Shown: positions 53,309 to 63,897 of the stretch, piece by piece
How positions within the stretch are numbered: the first letter of the stretch is position 1
Layout: each line of letters begins with the position of its first letter
DNA from: Conservatibacter flavescens
Lineage (GTDB): Bacteria > Pseudomonadota > Gammaproteobacteria > Enterobacterales > Pasteurellaceae
Assembly (NCBI RefSeq): GCF_002795425.1
Contig: NZ_PHHA01000003.1
Coordinates: 186,001 to 250,000, forward strand
Reading direction: 5' to 3'
Length of the DNA stretch: 64,000 nucleotides
Notes under the pieces: model-generated
The model's database searches: none
What the model was told of the DNA's origin: nothing
Seen by the model: only the letters and a program-made list of their open reading frames with translations
Program-made: the position numbers and the translations under genes

Positions 53309-53337
53309 TGGGCTAAGGTATTAGCCCATTTTATTTT
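53309..53337 (+). terminator. Terminator after narP
   Basis: TGGGCTAA, loop GGTA, TTAGCCCA followed by TTTTATTTT. A weaker AGGGC/GCCCT hairpin lies just before it. Confidence 0.9.
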
Positions 53338-53343
53338 GCCATA

Positions 53344-54912
53344 TTAATCGCTTACCTTATCTGCAAATCGAAATTTTAATGTTCCGATGGTTTCTAAAAA
53401 GCGTTTCTCCGCGATTAAGTCTTGTACTATTAATGGATTGCGAGAGAGATAGTCATTTTCAAAGGTTAACTGCCAATTAGTCAAAGTGCGGTTTAATTTC
53501 AAGGAGAATTTTTCGGCCTTCTCTGTGGCTTGCCGTGATTTATTTAACAGCACCGCTAGACGTAATAAGCGGATTAGGGCCAAAACATCCATATAGTCAT
53601 AGCGTGAAAATTTGGGTAATTCGCGACGTTTAAACGTGCCGATATGATGGCGCACTAATGTGGTTAACAATTCCTGCTGAGCTTTATCAAAACCAGGTAA
53701 TTCAGTGTTTTGTAATATATAAGCAGAATGATGCTGCAAGCCTCGATGATTAATGACAATACCGACTTCATGTAATTGTGCGGCCCATAATAAAATACTA
53801 CGCATTTCTTGACTCAAATGGGCATTGTTCCAACTTTGATATTCTTGACTGAGCAACACTGCGGTTTGATAGACTCGATGTGCTTGATTTTCATCAATAT
53901 TAAATTGTTCCATTAAACCTTTGGCGGTGCGTTGGCGAATATTACTGACCTGAAAGCCTTGTTCTAAGCTATAAATGATTCCTTCACGTAAAGCACCGTC
54001 AGAATAGCGCATTTTTCGTATTTTAAACACGTCAAATATCGCGGTGAGAATCGCTAAGCCGGGTACAAAAACGTTCACTCGTTCTTCAAGTAGGCCTGGA
54101 ATCATGAGCTTATTCATATGATCTGCACGAAGTACTCGCTCAATAAGTTGTTGTAAGCGAGGGCGTGTAATTAGCCCATCATTGTTAATCGTATGGCTGA
54201 TGACTTGGGTCACTGTCTTGATCGTGCCTGATGATCCTAAAACGGATTTCCAACCAAGATGCTGATATTTTTCGGCAAGATCTTCAATTTTTTTCACCGC
54301 ACTTTGATAAGCGTGTTCAAAATGCGCTTTAGAGATGATGTTATTAGGAAAATAATGTTTAGCAAAACTGACACACCCCATGTGACGGCTTTGGGTAATG
54401 AGTGGCAAAAAATCGTCACCAATAATCATTTCGGTGGAACCGCCGCCAATATCAATAACAAATTTTCGCCCCATTTCTGGCTGGGTATGTGAGGCACCGG
54501 CATAAATGAATTCTGCTTCAGATTGGCCAGAAATAATATTGATATGATAGGGAAAAACCTGTTGAGCTTGTTGTAAAAAATCTTGATTATTAACTGCGGT
54601 TCTGAGAGTGTAAGTGCCGACTACGCGGACATCTTGGGGGGCGAAACCATGTAAACGTTCAGCAAATAGTGCGAGACATTCCACACCACGCTGAATAGCG
54701 GCTTGACTGAGAACATTATTTTCATCAAGACCTTCTGCTAATTGTACCTGTTGTTTTAAACGTGACAAAATTTGAATAGAGCCATTGATAATCCGCGCAA
54801 TAATCATATGAAAACTGTTGGAGCCTAAATCAATGGCTGCGATCTCCCGCCCGTCATTGTTGTGATTAGCGAGTAGTTCAGCGGCTTTGGGAAATAAATT
54901 ATTCTCTATCAT
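53344..54912 (-). CDS. ppx: Exopolyphosphatase (Ppx/GppA family)
   Basis: This protein of 522 residues, from the ATG at 54912 (an upstream GTG adds two), belongs to the ASKHA-fold phosphatases. Key segments are IAAIDLGSNSFHMIIARI (about 22-39), SGQSEAEFIYAGA, the nucleotide/phosphate loop VIDIGGGSTEMIIG (about 142-155), and LGSSGTIKTVTQVI (about 226-239). A C-terminal HD-like domain includes AAQLHEVG. It degrades polyphosphate to phosphate; the related GppA hydrolyses pppGpp, and length (513 in E. coli Ppx) favours Ppx. It is 12 bases after tamB. Confidence 0.9.
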   Translation of the reverse strand: MIENNLFPKAAELLANHNNDGREIAAIDLGSNSFHMIIARIINGSIQILSRLKQQVQLAEGLDENNVLSQAAIQRGVECLALFAERLHGFAPQDVRVVGTYTLRTAVNNQDFLQQAQQVFPYHINIISGQSEAEFIYAGASHTQPEMGRKFVIDIGGGSTEMIIGDDFLPLITQSRHMGCVSFAKHYFPNNIISKAHFEHAYQSAVKKIEDLAEKYQHLGWKSVLGSSGTIKTVTQVISHTINNDGLITRPRLQQLIERVLRADHMNKLMIPGLLEERVNVFVPGLAILTAIFDVFKIRKMRYSDGALREGIIYSLEQGFQVSNIRQRTAKGLMEQFNIDENQAHRVYQTAVLLSQEYQSWNNAHLSQEMRSILLWAAQLHEVGIVINHRGLQHHSAYILQNTELPGFDKAQQELLTTLVRHHIGTFKRRELPKFSRYDYMDVLALIRLLRLAVLLNKSRQATEKAEKFSLKLNRTLTNWQLTFENDYLSRNPLIVQDLIAEKRFLETIGTLKFRFADKVSD

Positions 54913-54923
54913 AATCACTCTCT

Positions 54924-57900
54924 CTAAAATTCAAATTGATATAATAAATCAAAGGCTTGGGTTACACCTGATACAGATTGCAAATATAATTGGGGCATTA
55001 AACGATAACGCAGTGTAAACTCCGCTAGGCCATCAAATAATCCCACACCATATTTCACTTGTAAACGAGGAGTGATATAGCCACTGACAACGACTTTTGA
55101 ACTATCCCCCACCCCTTGAGTGCCTAAATTGAGATCTCGGATACCAAAGGCTTCGCCAATGCCTCCGACTAATTTTCCACTTTTTGCTAGACTGAGTCCT
55201 AATAATGCTGCGCCGATAGAACCACTAGACCCCGCATCGCCACTGTTTTCTAAGGAGCGCCCAGTTAAAATATAAGAAAGGGCTTGGTCTTGTGGCATAC
55301 TCGGCTCCGAGAAAATACTGACTTCTGGGGAATCCGCGACCCCTGTTACTTTAACCCCTGCTGTAACATTTGTATCTTCCATTGCTTCTGGGTTACGGAT
55401 TGCTTCAATATTCAATAATGGTTGTGATGGTAACCCTGAAAAACTAATTTGTCCTTTACGGATTAACAAGTCTTGTCCAAATGAGGCATAGCGCCCATTT
55501 TTCATATTAACTTGTCCATATAAACCGAGTTTTCCCTTCTCTTGGCGGACGGAAAGTAATCCAGTTAAACCGCTTTTTAACCCATATGCATCAAGCCAAA
55601 CATTATCTCCGATATTAATCGTAAGATCGGATTTAATCAACATGCCTTCTGGCCCTTGGCGTGGGGTAGTAGGAATATGCACGCGTTCTGTTGGCGCATG
55701 GGTTAAAATAACCTCATCACTACTGACAGTCACAGCGCTTTCAGGCAGTTCTTCTACCTCAATTCGCGCCCATGGAATGTTAATTTCACCGGATAGCTCG
55801 AGTAAAGTCGGTGTCGCGGTAACGCGGACATCAGGGCTAATTCTTAAGCGTGCCATATTCGGAATATCGACACGAAACTCGTTGGCTTTGGCCGCCAAAT
55901 TCGCTTCCCAGCGATTGATATCGTGCCAACTGGCGTCGCCTTCAAGAGATAAACGGCTATTGTTACTCTGGATATTACCTTGTAAGGTAGAGCGATTTCC
56001 ATGAAAATCAATGTTTAATTCACCATCACTGATTTCTAATGGCAAACTGGCCATATTCATTTTTAAGTTATTGGCATTAAAAGAGCCGTTGAGTAATGGT
56101 GTTTCTGCGTTGCCACCAAAGCGTAAGTTAGCATTTACTTGCCCATTAATGTTATCCCCACGGGAGAGTAGTTGATTAAATAAACGTAAGTTTAATTGGC
56201 GAATATCTAATGTTCCGCCTAATTGACGTTTTTGCTGAATATCTTGAACTTGTAAATCCGCATTGATGGTTGCTTGGTCTTGCAAACGAATTTGGGATTT
56301 TAGATTGGCATTATTATCAACCAATTTGGCCTCTACGTTCAGCGATGGAATCGCTAATTTAAAGGTATTATGTTGGATTTTTTGCGATACGGCTAAATTA
56401 TTTCCCTCAACGTTAATGTCAAACGTGAAAGGTTTATCGCTAAACCAAGCAACCTTACCTTGACTCTTCAGCTGTCCAGTCAGTAGCTGATCTTGTTCAG
56501 TCAGTTTATTGACCAGTGTGAGATCAAGCTTGCGGATATCGAAAGGGACCTCTCCTGTGACACCGGCTTTAAAGGTTTGAGGAAAACACAGTTCAATCTC
56601 AGTGCTATGCCAGCAGTGAGGCGCGATAGTAGCGCTTAATTGTGTATTATCATATTCAATGTTGACGGCTTGATTTTTACTGATATTACCAATAGGTGAA
56701 CGAATATTCGTTTGTCCAAGGCTACCTTTCCAAATTTGTGAAGTGCGGTCAAAACTGCCGGATAAATCTAAATTTGCGGCCACAGGATCACCTTGTGAAC
56801 GCAGGGTGAGTGTGTGTTGTTGTTCATTACCTTGTAGATTTAACGCTAATTGACTAATTTTCGTTTCACCATATTGAAAGCCATTTAGCTTAATGTCTGC
56901 TTGTCCTTGAATTTGTTGTTGGCTGTGAATATTGCTTTGTATGCTTGCTTTGGTTAACTGCATATCTTGGAAGCGGATATTGTTTCCCACTAAATCTATA
57001 TTCAGTTGTGGTTCACGAATACTGCCTTGAATATGGGCATTGCCGGATAATGCAGCACTAAAATTGGGTAATAGACCACTTAAATTCGGGGCATTTATGG
57101 TCAATTTTAAGTCTGACGTATCGTTAAGATGACCTTTTACTTGAATATGGTTGTCGCCATAGTTCAAGGTTAACTGAGGAATAGTCAGTAAGTTATCTTG
57201 GCTGGCATCAAGTTGTCCTTTGAGGCTCAATGGTCGACCTGAAAAAGTGCCTTGAAGATCTAAAACGGGTAGTTTTACCAGCCAGTCATGACTTTTCGCA
57301 TAACCAGAGGATTCTAATGTGCCGGATAAGGTGGCTGCCCAATCTTTCCAATGGGTTGCAGTATTTATTTTGTCTAAATTGACCGCACTTTGCCATTGCA
57401 ACCCTTCCTTCCAATCTACTTGCCCTGTGAGTGTTGTTGTACCATTAAGGGCGTTTAATTGGGCATTGTCAATTTTGGCTTGCGTCAGCCCACCGCTTAT
57501 GGCGAGCTTTAATTGTGCCGCGGGTATACCCATACCCTGAGCATTACCGGAAAACTGAATTTGATAATCTAATAGATTGCCTTGTGCATTTAGGTCGATA
57601 TTTTTGGCAATAAATGGATCGTTGCCTTTAAATGGATAACGTATTTGCGGGCTGCTTAGTTGTAATTGAAACGGTGTTTTAGGTTCGTTCAACGATACGT
57701 TAGCAGTTAATAAAGCATCAATACCTGTGGTTTTTAACTCAAGTGCGGTTTGTTTTCGTAAAGATCCTGATAGCGTTAAATCAAGTGTGGTGTCAGGTAG
57801 TAACGTTTCTTGTTCTGTGTTGAACTCGTGGATATTACCGTGTAAGTGTAAATTGAGTGGGAAGTCTTCATTGAGTTGAATCGTTCCTTGGCTATGCAGA

Positions 57901-58886
57901 TTGCCTAAAGAGCTTTCTATGTCAAAAGTTGTTAATTGCACAGTGTAATCTGTCGCATCAGCTTGTAGCTGGACATGTGGAATGGTAATCGTTTGTTGGC
58001 TATCACCAGTATGGTGGACATAGCGCCAATCTTTGCCTTGAATATTGGTAATGTGCATATCAAAAGGCAATTCAATTTGGTGTAAATTGGCTAATAAAGG
58101 TGCGGCAAGTTGCTGTTCTATTTCATTCCAATGTGTATTTAAAGGCGTATTGTCGGCTTGTTGCTGTGCATTAACCACAGCATCTTTTACATTCGCAGCC
58201 GTTTCTTTGGCGGCATTGGCGGTCGCATCAATAACTTTTTGTACATCCTCTTGGTCATGGACGGTAAAATAAAGTTGCTCAAACTGGGTTGGTAAGAGGG
58301 TTAGCCCTGATGCATTATTTAAGGTGGCCGCACTTTTAAAGAGGCCAAGTTGGATTTCGCTGTTATCAATTTTCACCAACAGGTTATCGACCTCGACATT
58401 TTTCACCTCAACAGAAATCGGTAAGTTTATGCGCTGCATTGGGGTTGTGTCTTTGTCTTCCTCTTCTGGAGATGGCGGTAATTTCGCGGTATCAATCAGA
58501 ATTTGTGGGTGTGTGATCCTCAGGTCTTCTAAACAGATCTTACGTTGCCATAAACAATGAAAATCAAGCTGTAAATGCGCTTGCTCAATTAGCGTATCTA
58601 CTCCTTCAGATTGGTAACGGATCTGCTGTAATGTTAATCCGTCTTGTAATCCTCCGCTGACTTGTTCAATACTCAGGGCATCTAACCACTGATCTGCAAG
58701 TTTAATCAGTTTTATTTGGCCGGCATTAGTGGATAACATACCGACTAAGACAAAAACAGGGACCAAAATGACCGCACTTATGCCACCTAGTACACAACAC
58801 CAACGCTTTTTCTTACTATGAGGTTTATTGGTCGGTGTTATTTTAGTATCTTCTGTTTGCTGAGAAACGTTTTCGCTGTTAGTCAT
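54924..58886 (-). CDS. tamB: Translocation and assembly module inner-membrane protein TamB
   Basis: This 1320-residue protein spans the periplasm and works with TamA to move phospholipids and proteins to the outer membrane. A basic N-terminus precedes one anchor helix (about 31-53, VLGGISAVILVPVFVLVGML). A very long region of beta-strand repeats of the taco-like type follows, and the C-terminal DUF490/TamB domain (about 980-1320) contains SYILTGRSLENSGDAGSSGS and GVGLFDGLAEFTLRYRLMPQ. Length is near E. coli TamB (1259). Its start is next to the tamA stop. Several uptake signals lie within the gene. Confidence 0.95.
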   Translation of the reverse strand: MTNSENVSQQTEDTKITPTNKPHSKKKRWCCVLGGISAVILVPVFVLVGMLSTNAGQIKLIKLADQWLDALSIEQVSGGLQDGLTLQQIRYQSEGVDTLIEQAHLQLDFHCLWQRKICLEDLRITHPQILIDTAKLPPSPEEEDKDTTPMQRINLPISVEVKNVEVDNLLVKIDNSEIQLGLFKSAATLNNASGLTLLPTQFEQLYFTVHDQEDVQKVIDATANAAKETAANVKDAVVNAQQQADNTPLNTHWNEIEQQLAAPLLANLHQIELPFDMHITNIQGKDWRYVHHTGDSQQTITIPHVQLQADATDYTVQLTTFDIESSLGNLHSQGTIQLNEDFPLNLHLHGNIHEFNTEQETLLPDTTLDLTLSGSLRKQTALELKTTGIDALLTANVSLNEPKTPFQLQLSSPQIRYPFKGNDPFIAKNIDLNAQGNLLDYQIQFSGNAQGMGIPAAQLKLAISGGLTQAKIDNAQLNALNGTTTLTGQVDWKEGLQWQSAVNLDKINTATHWKDWAATLSGTLESSGYAKSHDWLVKLPVLDLQGTFSGRPLSLKGQLDASQDNLLTIPQLTLNYGDNHIQVKGHLNDTSDLKLTINAPNLSGLLPNFSAALSGNAHIQGSIREPQLNIDLVGNNIRFQDMQLTKASIQSNIHSQQQIQGQADIKLNGFQYGETKISQLALNLQGNEQQHTLTLRSQGDPVAANLDLSGSFDRTSQIWKGSLGQTNIRSPIGNISKNQAVNIEYDNTQLSATIAPHCWHSTEIELCFPQTFKAGVTGEVPFDIRKLDLTLVNKLTEQDQLLTGQLKSQGKVAWFSDKPFTFDINVEGNNLAVSQKIQHNTFKLAIPSLNVEAKLVDNNANLKSQIRLQDQATINADLQVQDIQQKRQLGGTLDIRQLNLRLFNQLLSRGDNINGQVNANLRFGGNAETPLLNGSFNANNLKMNMASLPLEISDGELNIDFHGNRSTLQGNIQSNNSRLSLEGDASWHDINRWEANLAAKANEFRVDIPNMARLRISPDVRVTATPTLLELSGEINIPWARIEVEELPESAVTVSSDEVILTHAPTERVHIPTTPRQGPEGMLIKSDLTINIGDNVWLDAYGLKSGLTGLLSVRQEKGKLGLYGQVNMKNGRYASFGQDLLIRKGQISFSGLPSQPLLNIEAIRNPEAMEDTNVTAGVKVTGVADSPEVSIFSEPSMPQDQALSYILTGRSLENSGDAGSSGSIGAALLGLSLAKSGKLVGGIGEAFGIRDLNLGTQGVGDSSKVVVSGYITPRLQVKYGVGLFDGLAEFTLRYRLMPQLYLQSVSGVTQAFDLLYQFEF

Positions 58887-60608
58887 TTATAGCTCCGATC
58901 CTAAGCCAATATAAAATTGGATATTCTTGCTGTTATCTTTATCACGAATTGGGGTAGCAATGTCAATTTTTACTGCACCGACAGGCGAGGCCCAGCGTAA
59001 ACCAATGCCCGCACCATAACGTAGTTCATCTGTACTAAAAGAGTTAGCGGCTAAACCCGTATCGGCAAAAGTCGCTAACCACCAGTCTTGATAGACTTGA
59101 TATTGGTATTCTAAGGTGCCTGTGGCTAAACGGGAGCCACCGACTAATTTCCCTTCATGATTTTTGGGGGAAATCTTTTTATAGCCATAACCTCGTACAC
59201 TCCGATCGCCACCTGCAAAGAAACGTAATGCCGGTGGCATACGGGCTAAATCATTAGTATGCAACCAACCGAGTTCACCACGCACATAGAAACGATGGTT
59301 ATCAGCAAAAGTACGGATCCAACTGGTTGAGGCGCGGATGCTTAGAAAATTCACATCAGAAAACCATAATTTACGCCCTAGATCGACGGTTAAACGTTGA
59401 GCATCTCCCCAGTCAGGAAATAACCCACCACGAAGACGAGTACGATTGACAGAGGCCGTGGGATAAAGTAATAGGGTTTTTTCTGATTGATTCGCCTGAG
59501 TAAATGAATCGTAGCGCGCTCGCATACCAAGAGAGTATTGCCAGCCTGTTGGGTGATTCCAATAGCGCAATGCCCCCATTGTTGCAGCGAGGGATTTTGT
59601 GTCATTTTTATCTTCATTTTCTACCCCTGCCACAAATTCATAATAATAATCTAATGGGTTTTTTAGCAATGGCATTTTATACGTGGCTTCAAAGGTTTGT
59701 TTTGGCGCAGAAAGATATAGGTCGCTACGAAAACTGTGTCCACGATTATTGATCCAAGGTTTTGACCAGCCCAATTGAAAACGCGGGCCGACATCAGAAG
59801 AATAACCTATCCCGACTTCCATGCTGTTCTTTTTGCGTGGATACAAGGATACATCAAGATTCACGATCTTTTGTTTATCATTGAGCTCCGGTTGAATAAG
59901 TACCGATGAAAACCAATTAGATGAAGAAAAATCGGAAGTCAGAGTCGATAAATCATTGATTAAATAAGGCTCTCCGGATTTTAGCTTCAGCATGTTGCGT
60001 AAATAATCTTCTCGAATTTGAGAATGATGAAAACGGATATCGCCATAATGATAACGATCGCCACTATCAAAAAGTAAACGCCACCATGCTTGATGTGTTG
60101 ATGGCATGACTTCTAAACGATGAACCAAAAATTCAGCATCAAAATAGCCGCGCTTGATTGCTAAGGTATTGAGCGCACTTTTATAATCATCATAGGTACC
60201 ATGGTTTAACTGAGTACCCGGTTTAGGTAATTCTTTATCTAAGGTTTGAAATGCTTCATCATCACTTGCTTGACCGATGATAAGTACATCCGCTTCTGCA
60301 ATTTTAACCGCCTCGCCAACTTGTACATTTGCGATTAATTCTTGGCCGTTACGATGATAGCTAATGATAGAACCATAATACCCTTCTGCTCGTAATGCTT
60401 TATCAATGGCTTCGCTAACAAGAGATTGATAGCGTTCAGAACCGTCGGCTTCTTCTGGGTTAATAGCATTCACATGAATACGCACGTTATCGTTTAATGC
60501 GGCATTATGAATACCTTCTACTTTCAGTGACACAGATTGCGCTGCAAAAGCAATATTTGCACTGAAGAAAAGCATAAATGTGAGTTGGGATAGTTTTCGA
60601 AACTGCAC
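58887..60608 (-). CDS. tamA: Translocation and assembly module outer-membrane protein TamA
   Basis: This 573-residue Omp85-family barrel has a signal peptide of about 22 residues (cleavage after AFA). Three POTRA domains (about 25-260) follow and a C-terminal 16-strand barrel, ending with [39 protein letters not shown] near 462-480 is the conserved L6 VRGF/Y-type motif, essential in Omp85 proteins. Length matches E. coli TamA (577). It is directly followed by tamB and forms the TamAB pair. Confidence 0.95.
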   Translation of the reverse strand: MQFRKLSQLTFMLFFSANIAFAAQSVSLKVEGIHNAALNDNVRIHVNAINPEEADGSERYQSLVSEAIDKALRAEGYYGSIISYHRNGQELIANVQVGEAVKIAEADVLIIGQASDDEAFQTLDKELPKPGTQLNHGTYDDYKSALNTLAIKRGYFDAEFLVHRLEVMPSTHQAWWRLLFDSGDRYHYGDIRFHHSQIREDYLRNMLKLKSGEPYLINDLSTLTSDFSSSNWFSSVLIQPELNDKQKIVNLDVSLYPRKKNSMEVGIGYSSDVGPRFQLGWSKPWINNRGHSFRSDLYLSAPKQTFEATYKMPLLKNPLDYYYEFVAGVENEDKNDTKSLAATMGALRYWNHPTGWQYSLGMRARYDSFTQANQSEKTLLLYPTASVNRTRLRGGLFPDWGDAQRLTVDLGRKLWFSDVNFLSIRASTSWIRTFADNHRFYVRGELGWLHTNDLARMPPALRFFAGGDRSVRGYGYKKISPKNHEGKLVGGSRLATGTLEYQYQVYQDWWLATFADTGLAANSFSTDELRYGAGIGLRWASPVGAVKIDIATPIRDKDNSKNIQFYIGLGSEL

Positions 60609-60728
60609 TGGGTCACCATTGAAATTTTTCTTTTACTAATTCAGGTAGTTTACCTTTTCAAGCCATAGATTGCCAGCCCTATGAAAATATGTCAATTTCG
60701 CATAATATATGCCTTAAGCGAGGATATT

Positions 60729-61841
60729 ATGAGTACAGCATATTACATTGGAATTATGTCCGGCACGAGTCTAGATGGCGTAGATTTGGCTTTAATGGAT
60801 TTTGGACAATCAGAACCGCGATTTGTTACCGCAGATTTTGTTCCCATGCCGGAAAATTTACGTAAAAAACTGACCGCACTTTTACGTACTGGTGAAGTTA
60901 ATTTACAACAATTAGGCGAGATTGATCATCAGTTGGGTCTGCTGTATGGGGACTGTGTGAATCAATTTTTAGTCAAACAACAGCTGCCCCCCGAGTCTAT
61001 TATCGCGATAGGGTGTCATGGACAGACCATTTGGCATGCGCCACAGGGGAATTTTCCTTTTACATTACAAATTGGCGATATGCATCTTTTGGCGGCTAAA
61101 ACGCAGATTACGGTGATTGCAGATTTTCGTCGCAAAGATATGGCTTACGGTGGACAAGGCGCGCCATTGGTTCCGGCATTTCATCAAGCATTATTTGCAG
61201 ATGAAACACAAGGCACGGTAGTATTAAATATTGGTGGGATCAGTAATGTTTCTTGTCTCATACCCAATCAGCCTGTTTTAGGCTACGATGTTGGGCCAGG
61301 TAATACTTTGTTAGATCAATGGATTGAAAAACATCAACAGCAACGCTATGACAAAGATGCAGCTTGGGCGCGAACAGGACAAGTTTGTCATCAATTGTTA
61401 GCGGATTTGCTCGACGAACCGTTTTTCCACTTGGCTCCCCCTAAAAGTACAGGAAGAGAATTGTTCAACCTTTTATGGTTGGAAAAAAAACTACAAAAAC
61501 ATACCGCACTTTTACCACAAAATGTTCAAGCAACACTTGTTGAGTTCACTGCACAAAGTATTGTGAATGCGTTGATGACGATTCATACATCGTTGCCTTG
61601 TCGTTTATTAGTCTGTGGTGGTGGAGCAAGCAATCCATTATTAATGGAGCGCTTAATAGCGTTATTACCACAATGGCATGTCACAACGACAGAGGCATTT
61701 GGCTTGCACCCCGATGATGTGGAAGCTGCCGCATTTGCTTGGCTAGCGTATCAACGTTTGCAAGGGTTGCCATCAAACTTACCTAGCGTGACAGGTGCGC
61801 AGCGAACCGTTAGTTTGGGGGCGATTTTTCCTAAGCCTTAG
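60729..61841 (+). CDS. anmK: Anhydro-N-acetylmuramic acid kinase
   Basis: This 370-residue kinase, from the ATG at 60729, phosphorylates 1,6-anhydroMurNAc released during peptidoglycan recycling. It begins [20 protein letters not shown], the family signature, and contains [13 protein letters not shown] (about 96-108), [12 protein letters not shown] and [14 protein letters not shown] (about 191-204), the ATP-binding and catalytic segments. [15 protein letters not shown] is also conserved. GCGAGG precedes the start; a longer reading frame adds 16 residues without a good ribosome site. Length is like E. coli AnmK (369). Confidence 0.96.
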   Translation: MSTAYYIGIMSGTSLDGVDLALMDFGQSEPRFVTADFVPMPENLRKKLTALLRTGEVNLQQLGEIDHQLGLLYGDCVNQFLVKQQLPPESIIAIGCHGQTIWHAPQGNFPFTLQIGDMHLLAAKTQITVIADFRRKDMAYGGQGAPLVPAFHQALFADETQGTVVLNIGGISNVSCLIPNQPVLGYDVGPGNTLLDQWIEKHQQQRYDKDAAWARTGQVCHQLLADLLDEPFFHLAPPKSTGRELFNLLWLEKKLQKHTALLPQNVQATLVEFTAQSIVNALMTIHTSLPCRLLVCGGGASNPLLMERLIALLPQWHVTTTEAFGLHPDDVEAAAFAWLAYQRLQGLPSNLPSVTGAQRTVSLGAIFPKP

Positions 61842-61850
61842 AGACAGGGA

Positions 61851-62480
61851 TTAATGCACTACTTGGTATAAGCGATAACATACCATGCCTGTGGTTTTTT
61901 CTTTTAATAATCGCCAATTAGCCGGTGTGGTGAGGGGCTGAACCTTTTCGGTTTCCACATAAATTATGGCATTATCCGCTAACCAATCATGTTGCTGGAG
62001 TAGTTGAATGGCTTGTTCCGTTAGTCCTAAATGAAAGGGTGGATCAAGGAAAACAATATCAAAGTGCGGTGTGTTTTTTGCAAGTTTTAAGAAGTCCAAG
62101 CTATTTTGCTGGATCACTTTTCCTTGTTCAGGTGAACAATTCAAGGTCGCGAGATTTTGTTTTAATTGGTGGACTACGCGGGCATCTAATTCAACAAAGG
62201 TGACACTTTTCGCGTGGCGCGATAATGCCTCAAATCCTAATGAACCACTACCGGCAAAACAATCTAAACAATGTGCATCAATAATATAAGGCATCAACCA
62301 ATTAAATAGGGTTTCTTTAACCCGATCCCCCGTTGGTCGCAAACCCTCGCGGTTTAAGACCGGCAGTTTTCGCCCACGCCATTTTCCAGCGATAATACGG
62401 ACTTCACCCTTATTGTTTGAAATTTGGTTGGAATGGTTTTTTTTCATGTCGGATATGCAAATAAATGATAATATAAGCAT
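61851..62480 (-). CDS. rsmD: 16S rRNA (guanine-966-N2)-methyltransferase RsmD
   Basis: This protein of up to 209 residues methylates G966 of 16S rRNA. Motif I is LDCFAGSGSLGFEALSR (about residues 74-90 of the long form) and the catalytic motif is DIVFLDPPFHLG (about 140-151). VRIIAGKWRGRKLPV near the start and GLRPTGDRVKETLFNWL are strongly conserved. Translation may really start at the ATG at 62447 (MKKNHSNQ), giving 198 residues as in E. coli; neither start has a clear ribosome site. It diverges from ftsY, the same order as in E. coli. Confidence 0.95.
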   Translation of the reverse strand: MLILSFICISDMKKNHSNQISNNKGEVRIIAGKWRGRKLPVLNREGLRPTGDRVKETLFNWLMPYIIDAHCLDCFAGSGSLGFEALSRHAKSVTFVELDARVVHQLKQNLATLNCSPEQGKVIQQNSLDFLKLAKNTPHFDIVFLDPPFHLGLTEQAIQLLQQHDWLADNAIIYVETEKVQPLTTPANWRLLKEKTTGMVCYRLYQVVH

Positions 62481-62532
62481 ATTTTAGTCTATTTTAAGAT
62501 TTTGAGCTATTGTTCAAGCGGAAAGGTAGTAT

Positions 62533-63888
62533 ATGTCAGAGAAGAAAAAAGGTTTTTGGTCTTGGCTAGGCTTAGGCAAGCAGAAAGAAGAGAATGTTGT
62601 AGAAGAACGCGTTGAGGAAACACAAGAAGCAGAATTGCCTGTTGAGGCAGAACAGGTTGATTCAGAGCCTGAGTCGCATGAATCTACAACGCAAGCGGAT
62701 GTTGTGCCAGAACTGACAGAGGTTGTGGAAAATTTTGCGAAAGAAGAAACGCAGCTTATTTTAGAAGAAAATGCGACGGCGCTTGAGCCTATAGAACTTG
62801 AACAAGTGTTGCCAGAGCCTACTGAAGAGGACGTGAAGTCAGCCAGTGTCGAGGTTGTAGAAAGTGCGGTCGATATTGAACCACTTTTTTCAGAAGAGGA
62901 AGAAGCCTCTGAGGTTGTAGCGCCTCAAGAGATGTCTAGTGATACCCAAGAGAAACCCAGTGAAGGTGGTTTTTTTAGTCGCTTAGTGAAAGGATTGCTC
63001 AAGACTAAACAGAATATTGGGGCGGGCTTTCGCAGTTTATTTCGGGGCAAAAAAATTGATGATGAGTTGTTTGAGGAATTAGAAGAACAGCTATTGATCG
63101 CGGATATTGGTGTGCCGACTACCAATAAGATCATTCATAATTTAACGCAACATGCTAGCCGTAAACAATTACAAGATGCGGATTTGCTTTATCAGCAATT
63201 GAAAGTTGAAATGTCTGAGATTTTAAAGCCAGTAGAACAGCCGTTAGTGATTGATCACAATAAAAAACCGTATGTCATTTTAATGGTGGGTGTCAATGGT
63301 GTGGGGAAAACAACGACTATTGGTAAGCTTGCTCGTCAATTTCAGTCTCAAGGGAAATCTGTTATGTTGGCGGCCGGAGATACCTTTCGTGCGGCAGCGG
63401 TGGAGCAATTGCAAGTTTGGGGCGAACGTAACCATATTCCAGTGGTTGCTCAAAGTACAGGATCTGATTCGGCTTCAGTCATTTTTGATGCCATGCAGTC
63501 TGCAGCGGCACGTGGCACAGATATCCTGATTGCGGATACGGCAGGACGTTTGCAAAACAAAAATAATCTGATGGACGAGTTGAAGAAAATTGTTCGGGTG
63601 ATGAAAAAATATGATGAAACCGCCCCACATGAAATTATGCTCACGCTTGATGCTGGAACTGGGCAGAATGCGATTAGCCAAGCAAAAATCTTTCATGAGG
63701 CTGTAGGCTTAACGGGGATTAGCTTAACTAAACTAGATGGTACTGCCAAAGGCGGTGTCATTTTTGCGATAGCTGACCAATTTAATTTACCGATTCGTTA
63801 TATCGGTGTGGGTGAAAAAATCGAGGATTTACGCCAGTTTAATGCTGACGAATTTATTGATGCCCTTTTTGTACAGGAAGAAGAATAG
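62533..63888 (+). CDS. ftsY: Signal recognition particle receptor FtsY
   Basis: This 451-residue GTPase receives ribosomes bound to the signal recognition particle at the inner membrane. It has an N-terminal acidic region (about 15-145), which includes many Glu residues, then the NG domain: NIGAGFRSLFRGKKID, the P-loop GVNGVGKTTTIGKL (about 254-267), DTFRAAAVEQLQVW (about 284-297), DTAGRLQNKNNLMDEL (about 335-350) and TKLDGTAKGG. The start ATGTCAGAGAAG follows AAAGGTAG. ftsE begins 10 bases later, the conserved ftsY-ftsE-ftsX order. It contains one uptake signal. Confidence 0.98.
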   Translation: MSEKKKGFWSWLGLGKQKEENVVEERVEETQEAELPVEAEQVDSEPESHESTTQADVVPELTEVVENFAKEETQLILEENATALEPIELEQVLPEPTEEDVKSASVEVVESAVDIEPLFSEEEEASEVVAPQEMSSDTQEKPSEGGFFSRLVKGLLKTKQNIGAGFRSLFRGKKIDDELFEELEEQLLIADIGVPTTNKIIHNLTQHASRKQLQDADLLYQQLKVEMSEILKPVEQPLVIDHNKKPYVILMVGVNGVGKTTTIGKLARQFQSQGKSVMLAAGDTFRAAAVEQLQVWGERNHIPVVAQSTGSDSASVIFDAMQSAAARGTDILIADTAGRLQNKNNLMDELKKIVRVMKKYDETAPHEIMLTLDAGTGQNAISQAKIFHEAVGLTGISLTKLDGTAKGGVIFAIADQFNLPIRYIGVGEKIEDLRQFNADEFIDALFVQEEE

Positions 63889-63897
63889 AGTAACGCT

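Noticed and set aside
54259-54492. Plus-strand reading frames inside ppx, tamB and tamA
   Set aside because: They lie wholly opposite conserved coding sequence, lack ribosome sites and show no family features.
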